Shown: in pieces, positions 18,854 through 28,830 of the stretch
How positions within the stretch are numbered: position 1 is the stretch's first letter
Layout of the letters: every line of letters starts with the position of its first letter
Source: Sedimenticola sp.
GTDB lineage: Bacteria > Pseudomonadota > Gammaproteobacteria > Chromatiales > Chromatiaceae
Assembly (NCBI GenBank): GCA_027068915.1
Contig: JAMOLT010000048.1
Coordinates: 62,001 to 126,000 of the forward strand
Reading direction: 5' to 3'
DNA length: 64,000 nt
The notes under the pieces: generated by a model
Databases searched by the model: none
Told to the model about the DNA's origin: nothing
Seen by the model: the letters and a program-made list of their open reading frames with translations, nothing else
Made by a program: the position numbers and the translations under genes

Positions 18854-19972
18854 TCAGTATTCGTCGATGAGCATGGCTGCATCCAGATCCCTGGCACGGG
18901 TTCCCGGCGTATTGTCGCCCAGCTTGATCATGAGGCGCACCTCATTGGAAGAGTCGGCATGCTTAAGGGCATCTGCCTCTGTGATCTCGCCTTCAAGATA
19001 GAGCTCATACAGCGCCTGATCGAAGGTGATCATGCCATGTTCCCGGGAGCGCTTCATCAACTCCTTGAGTTCATGGATTTTCCCCTTGAGAATCAGATCC
19101 GATGCCAGGGGCGTGTTCAGCAATACTTCAATGGCAGCCCGGCGGCCCACACCATCCGCCCGGGGAATCAACTGCTGGGCAAGAATTCCCTTGAGGTTCA
19201 GGGACAAATCCATCAGCGCCTGGGTCATGCGCTCTTCCGAGAAGAAATGCAGAATCCGCTCCAGCGCCTGGTTGGCGTTATTGGCATGGAGGGTGGAAAG
19301 CACCAGGTGGCCTGTTTCCGCAAAAGTCAGGGCATGCTCCATGACTTCACGGGTGCGGATCTCACCGATCAGGATTACATCCGGCGCTTGGCGAAGCGTG
19401 TTTCTCAAGGCAATTTCATAGGACTCGGTATCGATGCCCACCTCCCGCTGGGCGACGATACAGCCCTGGTGCTGATGCAGAAACTCGATAGGGTCTTCAA
19501 TACAGATGATATGACCGTCGCTATGCTTGTTGCGATAACCCAGCATGGCGGCAAGAGAAGTGGATTTACCTGTGCCCGTGGCGCCGACGAAAATAATCAG
19601 CCCCCGCTTGACCATGGCCAGCTGCTTGATAATCGACGGCAGCTTGAGCTCTTCGAAACTCGGGATGCTGGTCTCGATACGGCGCAGCACCATGGCCACC
19701 GCATCCCGCTGTATAAAGGCGCTGACGCGAAAACGGCCGATATTCGGCGCGCTGACGCCAAAATTACACTCTTTGGTATGCCTGAATTCCTCCCGCTGCT
19801 CGGGACTCATCAAGCCAAGAGCCAGCTCCCGCGTCTGATCCGCAGTCAAGGCAGTCTTGGCTATAGGTTTGATATGCCCATCCACCTTGATGCAGGGAGG
19901 GCGCCCCACGGTGACAAACAAATCGGACGCTTTCTTATCCGACATCAAACGGAGTATATCGTTAAATTCCAT
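18854..19972 (-). CDS. pilU: PilU, accessory twitching-motility ATPase
   Basis: Hexameric AAA+ ATPase of the PilT family that assists pilus retraction at the cytoplasmic base. Walker A is GATGTGKST, the Walker B-like segment is VILIGEIRTREVMEHAL, and HLVLSTLHANNANQALERI follows. ATG 19972 is chosen because GAGG lies 7 bases upstream; an alternative in-frame start lies at 19978. 372 residues, with the longer C-terminus that distinguishes PilU from PilT. It follows pilT with 178 bases between, which contain a dispersed repeat. Confidence 0.94.
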   Translation of the reverse strand: MEFNDILRLMSDKKASDLFVTVGRPPCIKVDGHIKPIAKTALTADQTRELALGLMSPEQREEFRHTKECNFGVSAPNIGRFRVSAFIQRDAVAMVLRRIETSIPSFEELKLPSIIKQLAMVKRGLIIFVGATGTGKSTSLAAMLGYRNKHSDGHIICIEDPIEFLHQHQGCIVAQREVGIDTESYEIALRNTLRQAPDVILIGEIRTREVMEHALTFAETGHLVLSTLHANNANQALERILHFFSEERMTQALMDLSLNLKGILAQQLIPRADGVGRRAAIEVLLNTPLASDLILKGKIHELKELMKRSREHGMITFDQALYELYLEGEITEADALKHADSSNEVRLMIKLGDNTPGTRARDLDAAMLIDEY

Positions 19973-20025
19973 CAACAAACCTCAAACAAATATCAGACCG
20001 GGCAGGAAAACAAAAGGGGTCGCCC

Positions 20026-20130
20026 GTCATTCTGGCGCACAAACCCATGGGTGGGTGAAGGTAGAGCAATTGCCGAGGCCAGCATCCATGGAGGGAGCAC
20101 TCCTGGCTCCCGACCTGCACAGGGATGACG
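20026..20130. repeat. Dispersed palindromic repeat, copy 2 (between pilT and pilU)
   Basis: Starts GTCATTCTGGCGCAC and ends GACCTGCACAGGGATGAC, with a middle segment CCCATGGGTGGGTGAAGGTAG that recurs in inverted orientation at about 25035-25060 and, diverged, at 48837-48853. It fills most of the pilT-pilU spacer. Confidence 0.75.
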
Positions 20131-20150
20131 GCTTAAGCCTTGCACCAGCA

Positions 20151-21188
20151 TCAAACAAAAGCTTCCTTGCTCTGCGCCCTGGCGCGAGCATCCTGGCGGG
20201 TAATCAAACCTTTTTGCAGCAATTCCTTGAGATGTTGATCCAGGGTCTGCATGCCCACCGCCTGGCCGGTCTGGATGGCAGAGTACATCTGCGCAACCTT
20301 ATCCTCGCGAATCAGGTTACGAATGGCGGGCGTGCCAATCATGATTTCCCAGGCCGCTGTTCGCCCCCCACCCACTTTCTTCAGCAGGGTCTGGGCAATA
20401 ACCGCCCGCAAAGACTCGGAAAGCATGGAGCGCACCATGGATTTCTCGCCGGCGGGAAAAACATCCACAATCCGGTCGATGGTCTTGGCGGCAGAACTGG
20501 TATGCAGGGTGCCAAACACCAGATGGCCTGTTTCCGCCGCAGTCAACGCAAGGCGAATGGTTTCCAGATCCCGCAGCTCGCCCACCAGAATGATATCCGG
20601 ATCTTCCCGCAAGGCGGAACGCAAGGCTTCGGAAAACCCCAGGGTGTCCCGATGCACTTCCCGTTGGTTGATCAGGCATTTCTTGCTCTGGTGCACAAAT
20701 TCAATCGGATCCTCAATCGTCAGCACATGACCATATTCATTGTCATTGATGTAGTCGATCATGGCCGCCAGGGTGGTGGATTTTCCCGAGCCCGTAGGCC
20801 CGGTAACCAATACGATACCCCGGGGATTTTCGCAAATGGTCTTGAAGGTGGAAGGGCAATTGAGATCATCCAGGGTCAATACCTTGGATGGAATGGTGCG
20901 GAAGACGGCTGCAGCGCCCCGATCCTGATTAAAGGCATTGACTCGGAACCGCGCCAGCCCGGGAATTTCAAACGAGAAATCCACTTCCAGAAACTCTTCA
21001 TAGTCCCGGCGCTGCCTATCATTCATGATGTCGTACACCAGGCCGTGTACGGCTTTATGATCCAGCGCAGGTACATTCACGCGCCGGATGTCGCCGTCAA
21101 CACGAATCATGGGCGGCAACCCTGCAGATAAATGCAAATCCGATGCGTTGTGCTTAACGCTGAAAGCAAGAAGTTCTGTAATATCCAT
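20151..21188 (-). CDS. pilT: PilT, type IV pilus retraction ATPase
   Basis: 345-residue retraction motor. Walker A GPTGSGKST, Asp-box and Walker B in DPDIILVGELRDLETIRLAL, His-box GHLVFGTLHTSSAAKTIDRI, and the C-terminal AIRNLIREDKVAQMYS segment (the AIRNLIRE motif needed for retraction). Works with PilU and is controlled by the Pil-Chp pathway encoded at the left of the window. Divergent from yggS. Confidence 0.97.
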   Translation of the reverse strand: MDITELLAFSVKHNASDLHLSAGLPPMIRVDGDIRRVNVPALDHKAVHGLVYDIMNDRQRRDYEEFLEVDFSFEIPGLARFRVNAFNQDRGAAAVFRTIPSKVLTLDDLNCPSTFKTICENPRGIVLVTGPTGSGKSTTLAAMIDYINDNEYGHVLTIEDPIEFVHQSKKCLINQREVHRDTLGFSEALRSALREDPDIILVGELRDLETIRLALTAAETGHLVFGTLHTSSAAKTIDRIVDVFPAGEKSMVRSMLSESLRAVIAQTLLKKVGGGRTAAWEIMIGTPAIRNLIREDKVAQMYSAIQTGQAVGMQTLDQHLKELLQKGLITRQDARARAQSKEAFV

Positions 21189-21377
21189 GAAATCCCTCTA
21201 TATTTCCGGGAAAGTCCCGCCACACCACCTCGGCTTGTCCGCCTTCGCAGCCCAGCATCGCCCCCTTGTTGTTCTATACAATCCGAATACCTTTATAATA
21301 ATACAGACGAAAAACAAACTTATTAAGGTATTTTTTATGTTGGCGCCAGCACTTACACCAACATAAGACCATCGGCC

Positions 21378-22061
21378 ATGGGAAAACTGCAACAAAGATT
21401 ATCACAGGTGCAAGCCCAGATACGGGGCTTTGCCTTATCTTGTGACAGAGATCCAACCGAAATCGGGCTCATCGCCGTCAGCAAAACCCGCCCGGTCAGC
21501 GATATCCACGAAGCCTGGAAAGCCGGGCAAAGGGCATTCGCTGAAAACTACCTGCAAGACGCCCTGCAAAAGATTCCAGTGTTGCAAGATTGCGACATTG
21601 AATGGCATTTTATCGGGCGCATTCAATCCAACAAAACCCGCACCATCGCAGAAAATTTCTCCTGGGTGCATACCCTGGCCAGCTTCAAACATGCCCGGCG
21701 TTTAGACGAACAGCGCCCGGAATCACTGCCTCCCCTGAATGTCTGCATACAGATGAACCTGACCGGCGAGCAAAGCAAGGGGGGGATTGCAGAAAAAGAG
21801 CTGCGCCCTTTGCTTGAAAAATTGGCCAACCTGCCCCATTTACACCTGCGTGGATTGATGACCATGCCCCCCGCCGCTGCATCCGTCACACAGCAGCACC
21901 GGATATTCGCACAACTGAGACGGCTGCGGGATGACATGAACCGGCAAGGTTATGCCCTGGACACCCTTTCCATGGGCATGTCGGGAGATATGCAGGCAGC
22001 CATCTGTGAAGGCGCTACAATGGTACGCATTGGCACAGCAATTTTTGGACCCAGAACATGA
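21378..22061 (+). CDS. yggS: YggS/PLPBP family pyridoxal phosphate homeostasis protein
   Basis: 227-residue PLP-binding TIM barrel with no known catalytic activity; it buffers PLP and affects amino-acid pools. The Schiff-base Lys is in IAVSKTRP; other family segments are FAENYLQDAL, WHFIGRIQSNKTR, LSMGMSGDMQAAI and TMVRIGTAIFG. Overlaps proC by 4 bases, a widely conserved pair. Confidence 0.95.
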   Translation: MGKLQQRLSQVQAQIRGFALSCDRDPTEIGLIAVSKTRPVSDIHEAWKAGQRAFAENYLQDALQKIPVLQDCDIEWHFIGRIQSNKTRTIAENFSWVHTLASFKHARRLDEQRPESLPPLNVCIQMNLTGEQSKGGIAEKELRPLLEKLANLPHLHLRGLMTMPPAAASVTQQHRIFAQLRRLRDDMNRQGYALDTLSMGMSGDMQAAICEGATMVRIGTAIFGPRT

Positions 22062-22885
22062 ACACAAAAACCCTGGCTTTTATCGGCGGCGGCAATATGG
22101 CCAGCGCCCTGATCAACGGCCTGATTGAAGACGGCATACCCCCACAGAACATTCTGGTTGCCGAGCCTGATGAAAAGCGCAGGGAGCAACTGGCAACACG
22201 CTTTGGCATCCGTGCCGTAGATGACAACAACGAAGCCGCCACCCAGGCGGATATCCTGATACTGGCGGTCAAACCCCAGGTATTGAAAGACGTCGCCACC
22301 ACCCTGGCGCCCGCGCTGATTCAGAAAAAACCCCTGTGCCTGTCTATCGCTGCAGGCATCCGCCATACCAGCCTGCAACGCTGGCTTGGGGAAGATATTC
22401 CCGTGGTGCGCGTGATGCCCAACACGCCTGCCATGCTCAAGGCCGGCGCCAGTGGGTTGTATGCCCCCAATAGTGTCAACGAGACGCAGCGCAGCGAGGC
22501 CGAACATATCGTTCGCGCTACCGGCATCGCGGTCTGGTTGGACAATGAGAACCAGATGGATGCACTGACCGCCGTCTCCGGCAGCGGGCCAGCCTACTTT
22601 TTTCTGTTCATGGAAGCCATGGAAAACAGCGCCCGCAAACTTGGTCTGCCGGAAAAAACCGCACACCTGCTGGTGCTGCAAACCGCCCTGGGAGCCGCCC
22701 GCATGGCAATGGAAAGCACCAACGACCTGGAAGAGCTGCGCAACAGTGTCACCTCTCCCGGGGGGACTACGGAAAAGGCGCTTGCCACCTTTCAGGAACA
22801 CGAGCTGGATCAACTGGTTGAAAAAGCCATGACCGCTGCCCGGGATCGATCCATTGCGCTGTCAGAATCACTGGGAACAGACTGA
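22058..22885 (+). CDS. proC: Pyrroline-5-carboxylate reductase
   Basis: Last step of proline synthesis, NAD(P)H-dependent. 275 residues with the Rossmann start FIGGGNMASALINGL, MPNTPAMLKAGASGLY and the C-terminal signature around TSPGGTTEKALATF. Overlaps yggS (ATGA) and yggT (one base). Confidence 0.97.
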   Translation: MNTKTLAFIGGGNMASALINGLIEDGIPPQNILVAEPDEKRREQLATRFGIRAVDDNNEAATQADILILAVKPQVLKDVATTLAPALIQKKPLCLSIAAGIRHTSLQRWLGEDIPVVRVMPNTPAMLKAGASGLYAPNSVNETQRSEAEHIVRATGIAVWLDNENQMDALTAVSGSGPAYFFLFMEAMENSARKLGLPEKTAHLLVLQTALGAARMAMESTNDLEELRNSVTSPGGTTEKALATFQEHELDQLVEKAMTAARDRSIALSESLGTD

Positions 22886-23463
22886 TGGGAGCAGGCTACG
22901 CCACCAATCCACTGGTTTTTATCCTGCAGTTTCTGTTTGGAGCCTACATCCTGATCGTACTGCTGCGCTTCTTCCTGCAGCTGACCCGGGCCGATTTCTA
23001 CAACCCGCTTTCCCAGTTTATTGTCAAAATCACCTCCCCCGTACTCGTCCCCTTAAGACGCTTCATCCCCAGTATGGGGGGCATGGACATCGCCGCTCTG
23101 GTGCTGGCCTGGGCATTGAAAACAGTGGAACTACTCTTGGTTGTGCTGATTTCAACCGGCGCATTCGCACCTGGATTCGCCATCATTGGCGCGATCCCCG
23201 GCCTGATCGAGCTGTGCATCAACATCTTCCTGTACGGCATCATCATCCAGGCCATACTCAGCTGGGTCAGCCCCGGCACCTACAACCCGGCGACAGCACT
23301 GCTCCATACCCTGACCGCCCCGGTTTTACGACCAGTGCAGCGCTTCATTCCCCCCATCAGTGGCATTGACCTCTCCCCCATGGCTGCCATCCTGGGGCTG
23401 ATCGTGCTCAAGATGCTGCTTATTCCTCCACTCAACCAGCTGGTCGCCAGCCTGGTGTCATGA
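22885..23463 (+). CDS. yggT: YggT family membrane protein
   Basis: 192 residues with two tandem YggT repeats, each with a hydrophobic helix pair and the conserved turn: VLLRFFLQLTRADFYNPLSQ in the first and ILSWVSPGTYNPATALLH in the second. Inner-membrane protein; family members have been implicated in osmotic tolerance or cell-surface organisation, but function is unsettled. End of the yggS-proC-yggT operon. Confidence 0.93.
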   Translation: MGAGYATNPLVFILQFLFGAYILIVLLRFFLQLTRADFYNPLSQFIVKITSPVLVPLRRFIPSMGGMDIAALVLAWALKTVELLLVVLISTGAFAPGFAIIGAIPGLIELCINIFLYGIIIQAILSWVSPGTYNPATALLHTLTAPVLRPVQRFIPPISGIDLSPMAAILGLIVLKMLLIPPLNQLVASLVS

Positions 23464-23562
23464 ACCGGCACTGACGGGAGGAAGAAGACCTGCTGCCCAG
23501 CCCCCGTCAATAACATGTAAAATGCTCGCCTGGACATTCTCACAACACCGAATTAAGCAACT

Positions 23563-24942
23563 ATGAAAGAAAACCAGCCAGTCCCTGTGTACCCTGTGCA
23601 GTACATCCCCAATACGGATGATGAAATCAGTTTGGTGGATATCTGGCTAACCTTCAGAAAGCACCGCAAGCTGTTTTTCAAGGTGGCTATCAGCGTAGCG
23701 CTCCTGGGGTTGGCAATAGCCTTGCTTATGACCAAATCCTACGACCTGCGCACGTCCATAGAAATCGGCACCGCCATCCGCGGCGACAACCCGACACCTA
23801 TCGAAGCCCCGGAAACCGTCAAGGCAAAGCTGGAAAACTCACTGATACCCATGGTGATACACCAGCTGCACAAAGAGGAAGAAGAAACAGAAGACTACAA
23901 GATCAGCACCAGCATCCCCAAAAAAAGCTCACTCATCGTGTTGACCAGCAAGACACCACTCGATACGACAGAGCAATACAAAAACCTGCATAACCAAGTG
24001 GTCACCGCCCTGACCCGGGATCACGCCAGAATCATCAACGTGCTGAAAAAGAACCTGCAAACTGAGCTGGCGCTGGCGCGCATCGTACTGGACGATCTGA
24101 TAGACCCGGCCACTCTGGCAGCGTTGATCAAGGAGCAGGAAAAAACGCTGGCAGAAGCAAGGGCAAACCTGGACGCACTAAGTAACCCGGAAATATTCGG
24201 CGTACAAATCAAAGCCGCAGAAAACAATATTCAAGGCGAAAAAAACAAGCTTGCCTCCCTTAAGGATCAAGCAACCATCCTGAATGAAAAACTCAAGAAA
24301 ATTGATACCAACCAGAATTTGATCAAAGGGCAGATCCAGGAGCTTGAAGCGCAAATCAAGGCCTCCATGGACTTGCAAAAGAGCGCAGCCCAGGACGTAA
24401 GGAGTGAAACCCAGGCCATGGCGCAACTCATGATCGACAGTGAAATTCAGCAGAACCGAAAATGGCTGGCGCAACTGAAAGAGCGTCTGTTCATCACCCT
24501 GGAAAATGACAGGGCCGGCATCCAGAAATCACTGGAAGACAACAGGCGCGCTCAGGAGCTGCAAAAAGAGCATATTGCACAAGCCGAAGCCGGCCTTAAG
24601 GAACTCACCGGCAGCAATGTGCTGGAACAAAGCAAGCTCAAGGCCGTCATCGCCGAAAGCGAGGCAAACATCGCGAAACTGGCCAACGACCAGAAACGCA
24701 GCATCGCCACCCAGCAGGAAAGCATTGGCGAACTGCAAGGGAAGCTGGACAACTTTGTGGAAACCCGTGCAGTAGTGGAGCCGCTGCTTTCCACCAAACC
24801 GACATCCACCTCTAAGCGCGTCATCCTGCTGATCGCGATATTCCTGGGCATCATCCTGGGCATCATGGCAGTATTCTTCGCCGAACTGCGTGAAAAAGTG
24901 CGCAAGAACTTGCTTGAGGACAGTAGATCAGACCTGGCCTAG
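23563..24942 (+). CDS. Wzz-type polysaccharide chain-length determinant
   Basis: 459 residues with the topology of a polysaccharide co-polymerase: N-terminal Wzz domain (DDEISLVDIWLTFRKHRK), first membrane helix at about residues 45-63, a long periplasmic coiled coil (about 140-400, rich in Glu, Lys and Gln), then a second helix (VILLIAIFLGIILGIMAVFF) and a short cytoplasmic tail. No tyrosine-kinase domain is fused. It would set chain length for the polymer made by the 30-40 kb cluster; pairing with the Wzy at 37980 is inference. Confidence 0.88.
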   Translation: MKENQPVPVYPVQYIPNTDDEISLVDIWLTFRKHRKLFFKVAISVALLGLAIALLMTKSYDLRTSIEIGTAIRGDNPTPIEAPETVKAKLENSLIPMVIHQLHKEEEETEDYKISTSIPKKSSLIVLTSKTPLDTTEQYKNLHNQVVTALTRDHARIINVLKKNLQTELALARIVLDDLIDPATLAALIKEQEKTLAEARANLDALSNPEIFGVQIKAAENNIQGEKNKLASLKDQATILNEKLKKIDTNQNLIKGQIQELEAQIKASMDLQKSAAQDVRSETQAMAQLMIDSEIQQNRKWLAQLKERLFITLENDRAGIQKSLEDNRRAQELQKEHIAQAEAGLKELTGSNVLEQSKLKAVIAESEANIAKLANDQKRSIATQQESIGELQGKLDNFVETRAVVEPLLSTKPTSTSKRVILLIAIFLGIILGIMAVFFAELREKVRKNLLEDSRSDLA

Positions 24943-24952
24943 TTGGATGATT

Positions 24953-25138
24953 GTCGCCCCTGGATTCCGGCCTCGACAACTGCTCCTGCGTTGTTCTACT
25001 ACGATACATCCCTGTATCTATCCTGCATTGCGCTACCTTCACCCATCCATGGGTTCGTGCGCCGGAATGACAAGATGAGACGCCACCCATCACTCCCTGG
25101 AAAAGCACCGTCATCCCGGCGCAGGCCGAGATCCGGGA
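24953..25138. repeat. Dispersed palindromic repeat, copy 3 (composite)
   Basis: A first unit runs from TGGATTCCGGCCTCG to GTGCGCCGGAATGAC (to about 25072), with CTTCACCCATCCATGGG as an inverted match to copy 2. A second half-unit, GTCATCCCGGCGCAGGCC, follows at 25109-25138. It occupies the whole space between the convergent wzz-type and wcaJ-type genes. Confidence 0.75.
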
Positions 25139-25153
25139 ATTACCACTCCACCC

Positions 25154-26566
25154 CTAATACGCCTTCCTGTCCACAAACCCCCTGAGTACGGTCAGTACAA
25201 TAATTTTCAAATCCAGCCACAACGACCAGTTTTCAATATAGTACAGGTCGTATTCCACCCTTTTTTCCATCTTGTCCAGGGTATCCGTCTCTCCCCGCCA
25301 GCCATTGATTTGCGCCCAACCCGTAATTCCCGGCTTGACCCGGTGACGTTGCATATAGGCTTCCACCTGATCCTTGTATAACTCATTGTGCGCCATCGCA
25401 TGAGGGCGAGGACCAACGATGGACATGCGCCCCTGAAGTACATTGAAAAACTGGGGCAGTTCATCCAGGCTGGTTCGCCGCAGAAAGGCGCCGAAGCACG
25501 TTACCCTGGGATCACCCATCGTTGCCTGGGTAACTTGCCCATCCTTTTCCTGGTGCACTTTCATAGTGCGAAATTTATAGACCTTGATGGGCTTTCCATC
25601 CCAGCCATGGCGTTTTTGCTTGAACAAGATCGGGCCGGGTGAACTGACTTTGACCCCCAGCGCAATCAAAATCATCAACGGGCTGATCAACAGCAGGATC
25701 CAAGCCGCCAAAACCCGATCCTCCACAGCTTTCAACACGCGGTTTACTCCCTGCATGGGCGAGGAGCGAAGATCCAGCACCGGTACGCCCGCAACCTCTG
25801 TAACCGAGTGATTCAGCAAATGAAATCCAAAAATATCCGGCACCAGACGAACATTTACCGTGCTGTGGCGAAGCATTTGCAAAATCTCACGCATGCGCTC
25901 TTCCGCCCGCAAAGGCAATGCCAGCCATATTTCGTCAATATGTTTTTTTCCACCTTCCAGTCGTTTGCAGCCTTCTTCACAGGAGATCACCGGTACGGAT
26001 TCAATCTGCATGCCCTGTAATTCCGGATTGTCATCCCAGAAAGCAACCAGGTCGTACCCGACCCAGGGGGCATCATTGAGTTGCCGGGCAACATTCCTCC
26101 CAAGTTCACCTGCCCCCATGATGCAGATATGGCGATGATTCCAACCGCGCTTGCGCATGAAATTGAACAGCAAGCGCACAGCGACCCGCACCAGCACCAG
26201 CCCCGTCCACGCCAAAAGCACCCAGATAATCGCCCAGTAGCGCGAATACAGGGCGCCACTTTTGAACCCGAAAGCCAGCAGCACCAATATGAGAACCACC
26301 GCAGCCCAGGCGAGAGTGGTTCTCCAAATTTGCCGCCAGAGCTCCTTGCCACGCCAGGAGTGATAGAGCTTGAACAAAGGCAGAATAATGGCCGAAAGCA
26401 AGGCGCCGACGACCAGCGCCAGTTCATAGTAATCGTATATGCGGAGATGCCCGAAACGGACGTAGTAAGCCAGAAGCCCGGCGCCGATAACAATGCACAG
26501 ATCCAGTATGCGCGCCCCAAACGATATAACAGGCGAGTACTCCCTGATCAGCCCTTTTTTAAACAC
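25154..26566 (-). CDS. WcaJ-type undecaprenyl-phosphate sugar phosphotransferase
   Basis: Starts polysaccharide repeat units by moving a sugar-1-phosphate to undecaprenyl phosphate in the inner membrane. 470 residues: four N-terminal membrane helices (to about residue 120), a CoA-binding-like domain (MGAGELGRNVARQL), a fifth hydrophobic segment, then the bacterial sugar transferase core (ILFKQKRHGWDGKPIKVYKF, RTSLDELPQFFNVLQG, SIVGPRPHA). Substrate (Glc or Gal) cannot be read from sequence. It is convergent with the Wzz-type gene, yet both probably serve the glycan cluster that begins near 30 kb. Confidence 0.93.
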   Translation of the reverse strand: MFKKGLIREYSPVISFGARILDLCIVIGAGLLAYYVRFGHLRIYDYYELALVVGALLSAIILPLFKLYHSWRGKELWRQIWRTTLAWAAVVLILVLLAFGFKSGALYSRYWAIIWVLLAWTGLVLVRVAVRLLFNFMRKRGWNHRHICIMGAGELGRNVARQLNDAPWVGYDLVAFWDDNPELQGMQIESVPVISCEEGCKRLEGGKKHIDEIWLALPLRAEERMREILQMLRHSTVNVRLVPDIFGFHLLNHSVTEVAGVPVLDLRSSPMQGVNRVLKAVEDRVLAAWILLLISPLMILIALGVKVSSPGPILFKQKRHGWDGKPIKVYKFRTMKVHQEKDGQVTQATMGDPRVTCFGAFLRRTSLDELPQFFNVLQGRMSIVGPRPHAMAHNELYKDQVEAYMQRHRVKPGITGWAQINGWRGETDTLDKMEKRVEYDLYYIENWSLWLDLKIIVLTVLRGFVDRKAY

Positions 26567-26847
26567 AATATTTTCCTATTTAAAACAAATAGTTAATGCG
26601 CGATCAGGTGTCAGCCTGGCTTGCACCTTTTCTTTTCCCGATTACCAGCGAAAAAGCCTACCAATTCAAATCATGCACCCGGAACACCTGTTTCCATACC
26701 CAGCGTATTTTACCAACATCGGCACATTGCTGTCCGATACCGGGACGATTTCTTTCTGTCAGCTGCATATCCACCCAATATATTTGATTATTGCGCCACC
26801 ATAGGGGTATATTTGTGAGTCTGCAGTAGACGGAGGGGAAACAGCAC

Positions 26848-28818
26848 ATGGGGACAGGTAAACTACAGAGCCAGCTTCAGGGGTTTGGCCGCTGGAAAAT
26901 GCGCCAGCTACACACCATGGAGCAACTGGAAGCCTGGCTCAAACAACAGGGGCTGTTTACCTCCCAGGCGCAAAAGGCGTTGCAACATGCAGACATCACC
27001 CTGCGGCAGGATCACGTTACCGTCGCTGTAGTCGGCGAATTTTCCCGCGGCAAGACAGAGCTGATCAATTCCCTGTTTTTCGGCGATCATAGCTTTCGCC
27101 TGTTGCCAACCGATGCCGGCCGCACCACCATGTGTCCCACGGAGATCTTCCAGGACGATTGCGAAGAACCCTACCTCCGCCTTCTTCCCATCGAAACCCG
27201 CCTGGATGAAATCAGCCTGACCGACCTGCAAACCCAGCCCGAACGCTGGGAACACATTCCCCTGGATGTTGAGGACAGCGAAGATCTTTACAATAAGCTA
27301 CTGAAAATCAAAGAGAATAAAATGGTGTCCCGCGATGCCGCCGAGCAAATGGGGCTTGCTGACGTCAATCAAACTGCTGGTGATCTTGATCGCCTGGTGT
27401 CCATCCCCGCATGGCGACTCGCCCACCTCAACTACCGCCATCCACTTCTTGCCCAAGGGCTGCGCATCCTGGATACACCGGGACTGAATGCCGTCAGTAG
27501 CGAACCGGAACTGACTTACGAGATTTTGCCCAACGCCCAGGCGCGCCTGTTCGTGCTGGGTGCCGACACCGGTGTTACCCAATCTGACCTGGACATATGG
27601 ACACAGCTGGTGCAGCAGCCCGGCACCAAGCAGAAACTGGGGGTGATTGTGGTGCTGAACAAAACCGATACCCTTTGGGACGAATTGCGTACCGAGCGTG
27701 AAATACAGAGCAGCATTGAAAGGCAATGCATGGAGGTTTCCCAAATTCTGGAAGTGAAACACAGGCAGGTATTCGCTGTCTCTGCTCAAAAGGGTCTGGT
27801 AAGCCGGGTAAAGAACGACCCCGAGCTGGAAAAGAAATCCGGGATCCCCCAGTTGGAAAAGCACCTGGCCAACACCCTGATTCGCAACCGGCAGGCACTG
27901 ATTGTGGAGCAATCCACGGAGCTGGTCTGCAGCTCCCTGGACAACATCAAGACATTGGTTTCCTCCCGCCTCAAACGCATGGAAAAGCAATCCGCTGAAC
28001 TCAAGGATCTGAGCACAAAAAGCGAAGCCGCTATCGATGGTCTGCTCAAACAGGCTCAGACAGACAAGGCCCGCTATCAGGCCAGCATTAACGCCTACAA
28101 GCAATCCCGTGCCGACTTCACCGCTCATGGAAAAATGCTGCTGGATGCGCTCTCGCCTTCCGTGCTGGAACACATTATCACCAAGGCCAAAAAACGCATG
28201 TCTGGCGCCTGGACAACCATTGGCCTGAAAGAATCGATGGGGGAATTATTTGACGACATCAACCAGCAAATGGAAGCAGCAGGCAATCAGTCCCAGGAAA
28301 TGCGGCGCCTCATTCGCACCATCTATCGTCGTTTTCAAACCCGCCACAAAATGCGCCTGGGCGACCCCAAAATGCTCTCCCTGATCAGCCACCAGGTTGA
28401 GCTGAACCTAATCTACCAGGAAGCCGAAATCTACCGCAAGAGTCCCCGCACGGCGCTAACGGAAAAGCATTTCGCTATCAAACGCTATTTCCACACCGTT
28501 GTGCGGCGCGTAGAACAAACCTTCCGCAACGCCCACAACGACGCCAAAGACTGGCTGGAAACCGCCCTGGATCCACTAACAGCCCAGGTACACGAACACC
28601 GCAGCGTGCTTTCCCAGCAACTCTCTGACCTGAAGCTCGCTGGACGCTCCCGCACCACCGTAAGGCAACGTCTGGCAACCCTGAAAAAAGACACCGCACA
28701 ACAGCAGATGCAGCTCAATACCCTGCAAAAGGTTATTTCGAGTCTCCGTAACACCATGCCCACCAGCGCATCTGAACCCCGAAAAGCTGATGTGGTGGCG
28801 ATCAAGAAAACCGCCTGA
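26848..28818 (+). CDS. Dynamin-like GTPase
   Basis: 656 residues. GTPase motifs: G1 VVGEFSRGKTELINSL, G2-like Thr in GRTTMCPTEI, G3 ILDTPGLNAV, G4 VLNKTDTLWD. The C-terminal half is helical and coiled-coil rich (about 360-640), as in bacterial dynamin-like proteins that bind and remodel membranes. A purine-rich GGAGGGGAA precedes the ATG. It is a single gene without the tandem partner seen in many bacterial dynamins. No close functional assignment is possible; roles in membrane stress or phage defence are known for some relatives. Confidence 0.85.
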   Translation: MGTGKLQSQLQGFGRWKMRQLHTMEQLEAWLKQQGLFTSQAQKALQHADITLRQDHVTVAVVGEFSRGKTELINSLFFGDHSFRLLPTDAGRTTMCPTEIFQDDCEEPYLRLLPIETRLDEISLTDLQTQPERWEHIPLDVEDSEDLYNKLLKIKENKMVSRDAAEQMGLADVNQTAGDLDRLVSIPAWRLAHLNYRHPLLAQGLRILDTPGLNAVSSEPELTYEILPNAQARLFVLGADTGVTQSDLDIWTQLVQQPGTKQKLGVIVVLNKTDTLWDELRTEREIQSSIERQCMEVSQILEVKHRQVFAVSAQKGLVSRVKNDPELEKKSGIPQLEKHLANTLIRNRQALIVEQSTELVCSSLDNIKTLVSSRLKRMEKQSAELKDLSTKSEAAIDGLLKQAQTDKARYQASINAYKQSRADFTAHGKMLLDALSPSVLEHIITKAKKRMSGAWTTIGLKESMGELFDDINQQMEAAGNQSQEMRRLIRTIYRRFQTRHKMRLGDPKMLSLISHQVELNLIYQEAEIYRKSPRTALTEKHFAIKRYFHTVVRRVEQTFRNAHNDAKDWLETALDPLTAQVHEHRSVLSQQLSDLKLAGRSRTTVRQRLATLKKDTAQQQMQLNTLQKVISSLRNTMPTSASEPRKADVVAIKKTA

Positions 28819-28830
28819 TACAAAATCAGG

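Noticed and set aside
19857-21131. Plus-strand frame of 424 codons across pilT and part of pilU
   Set aside because: Antisense to two clear PilT-family ATPases and it includes translated repeat DNA.
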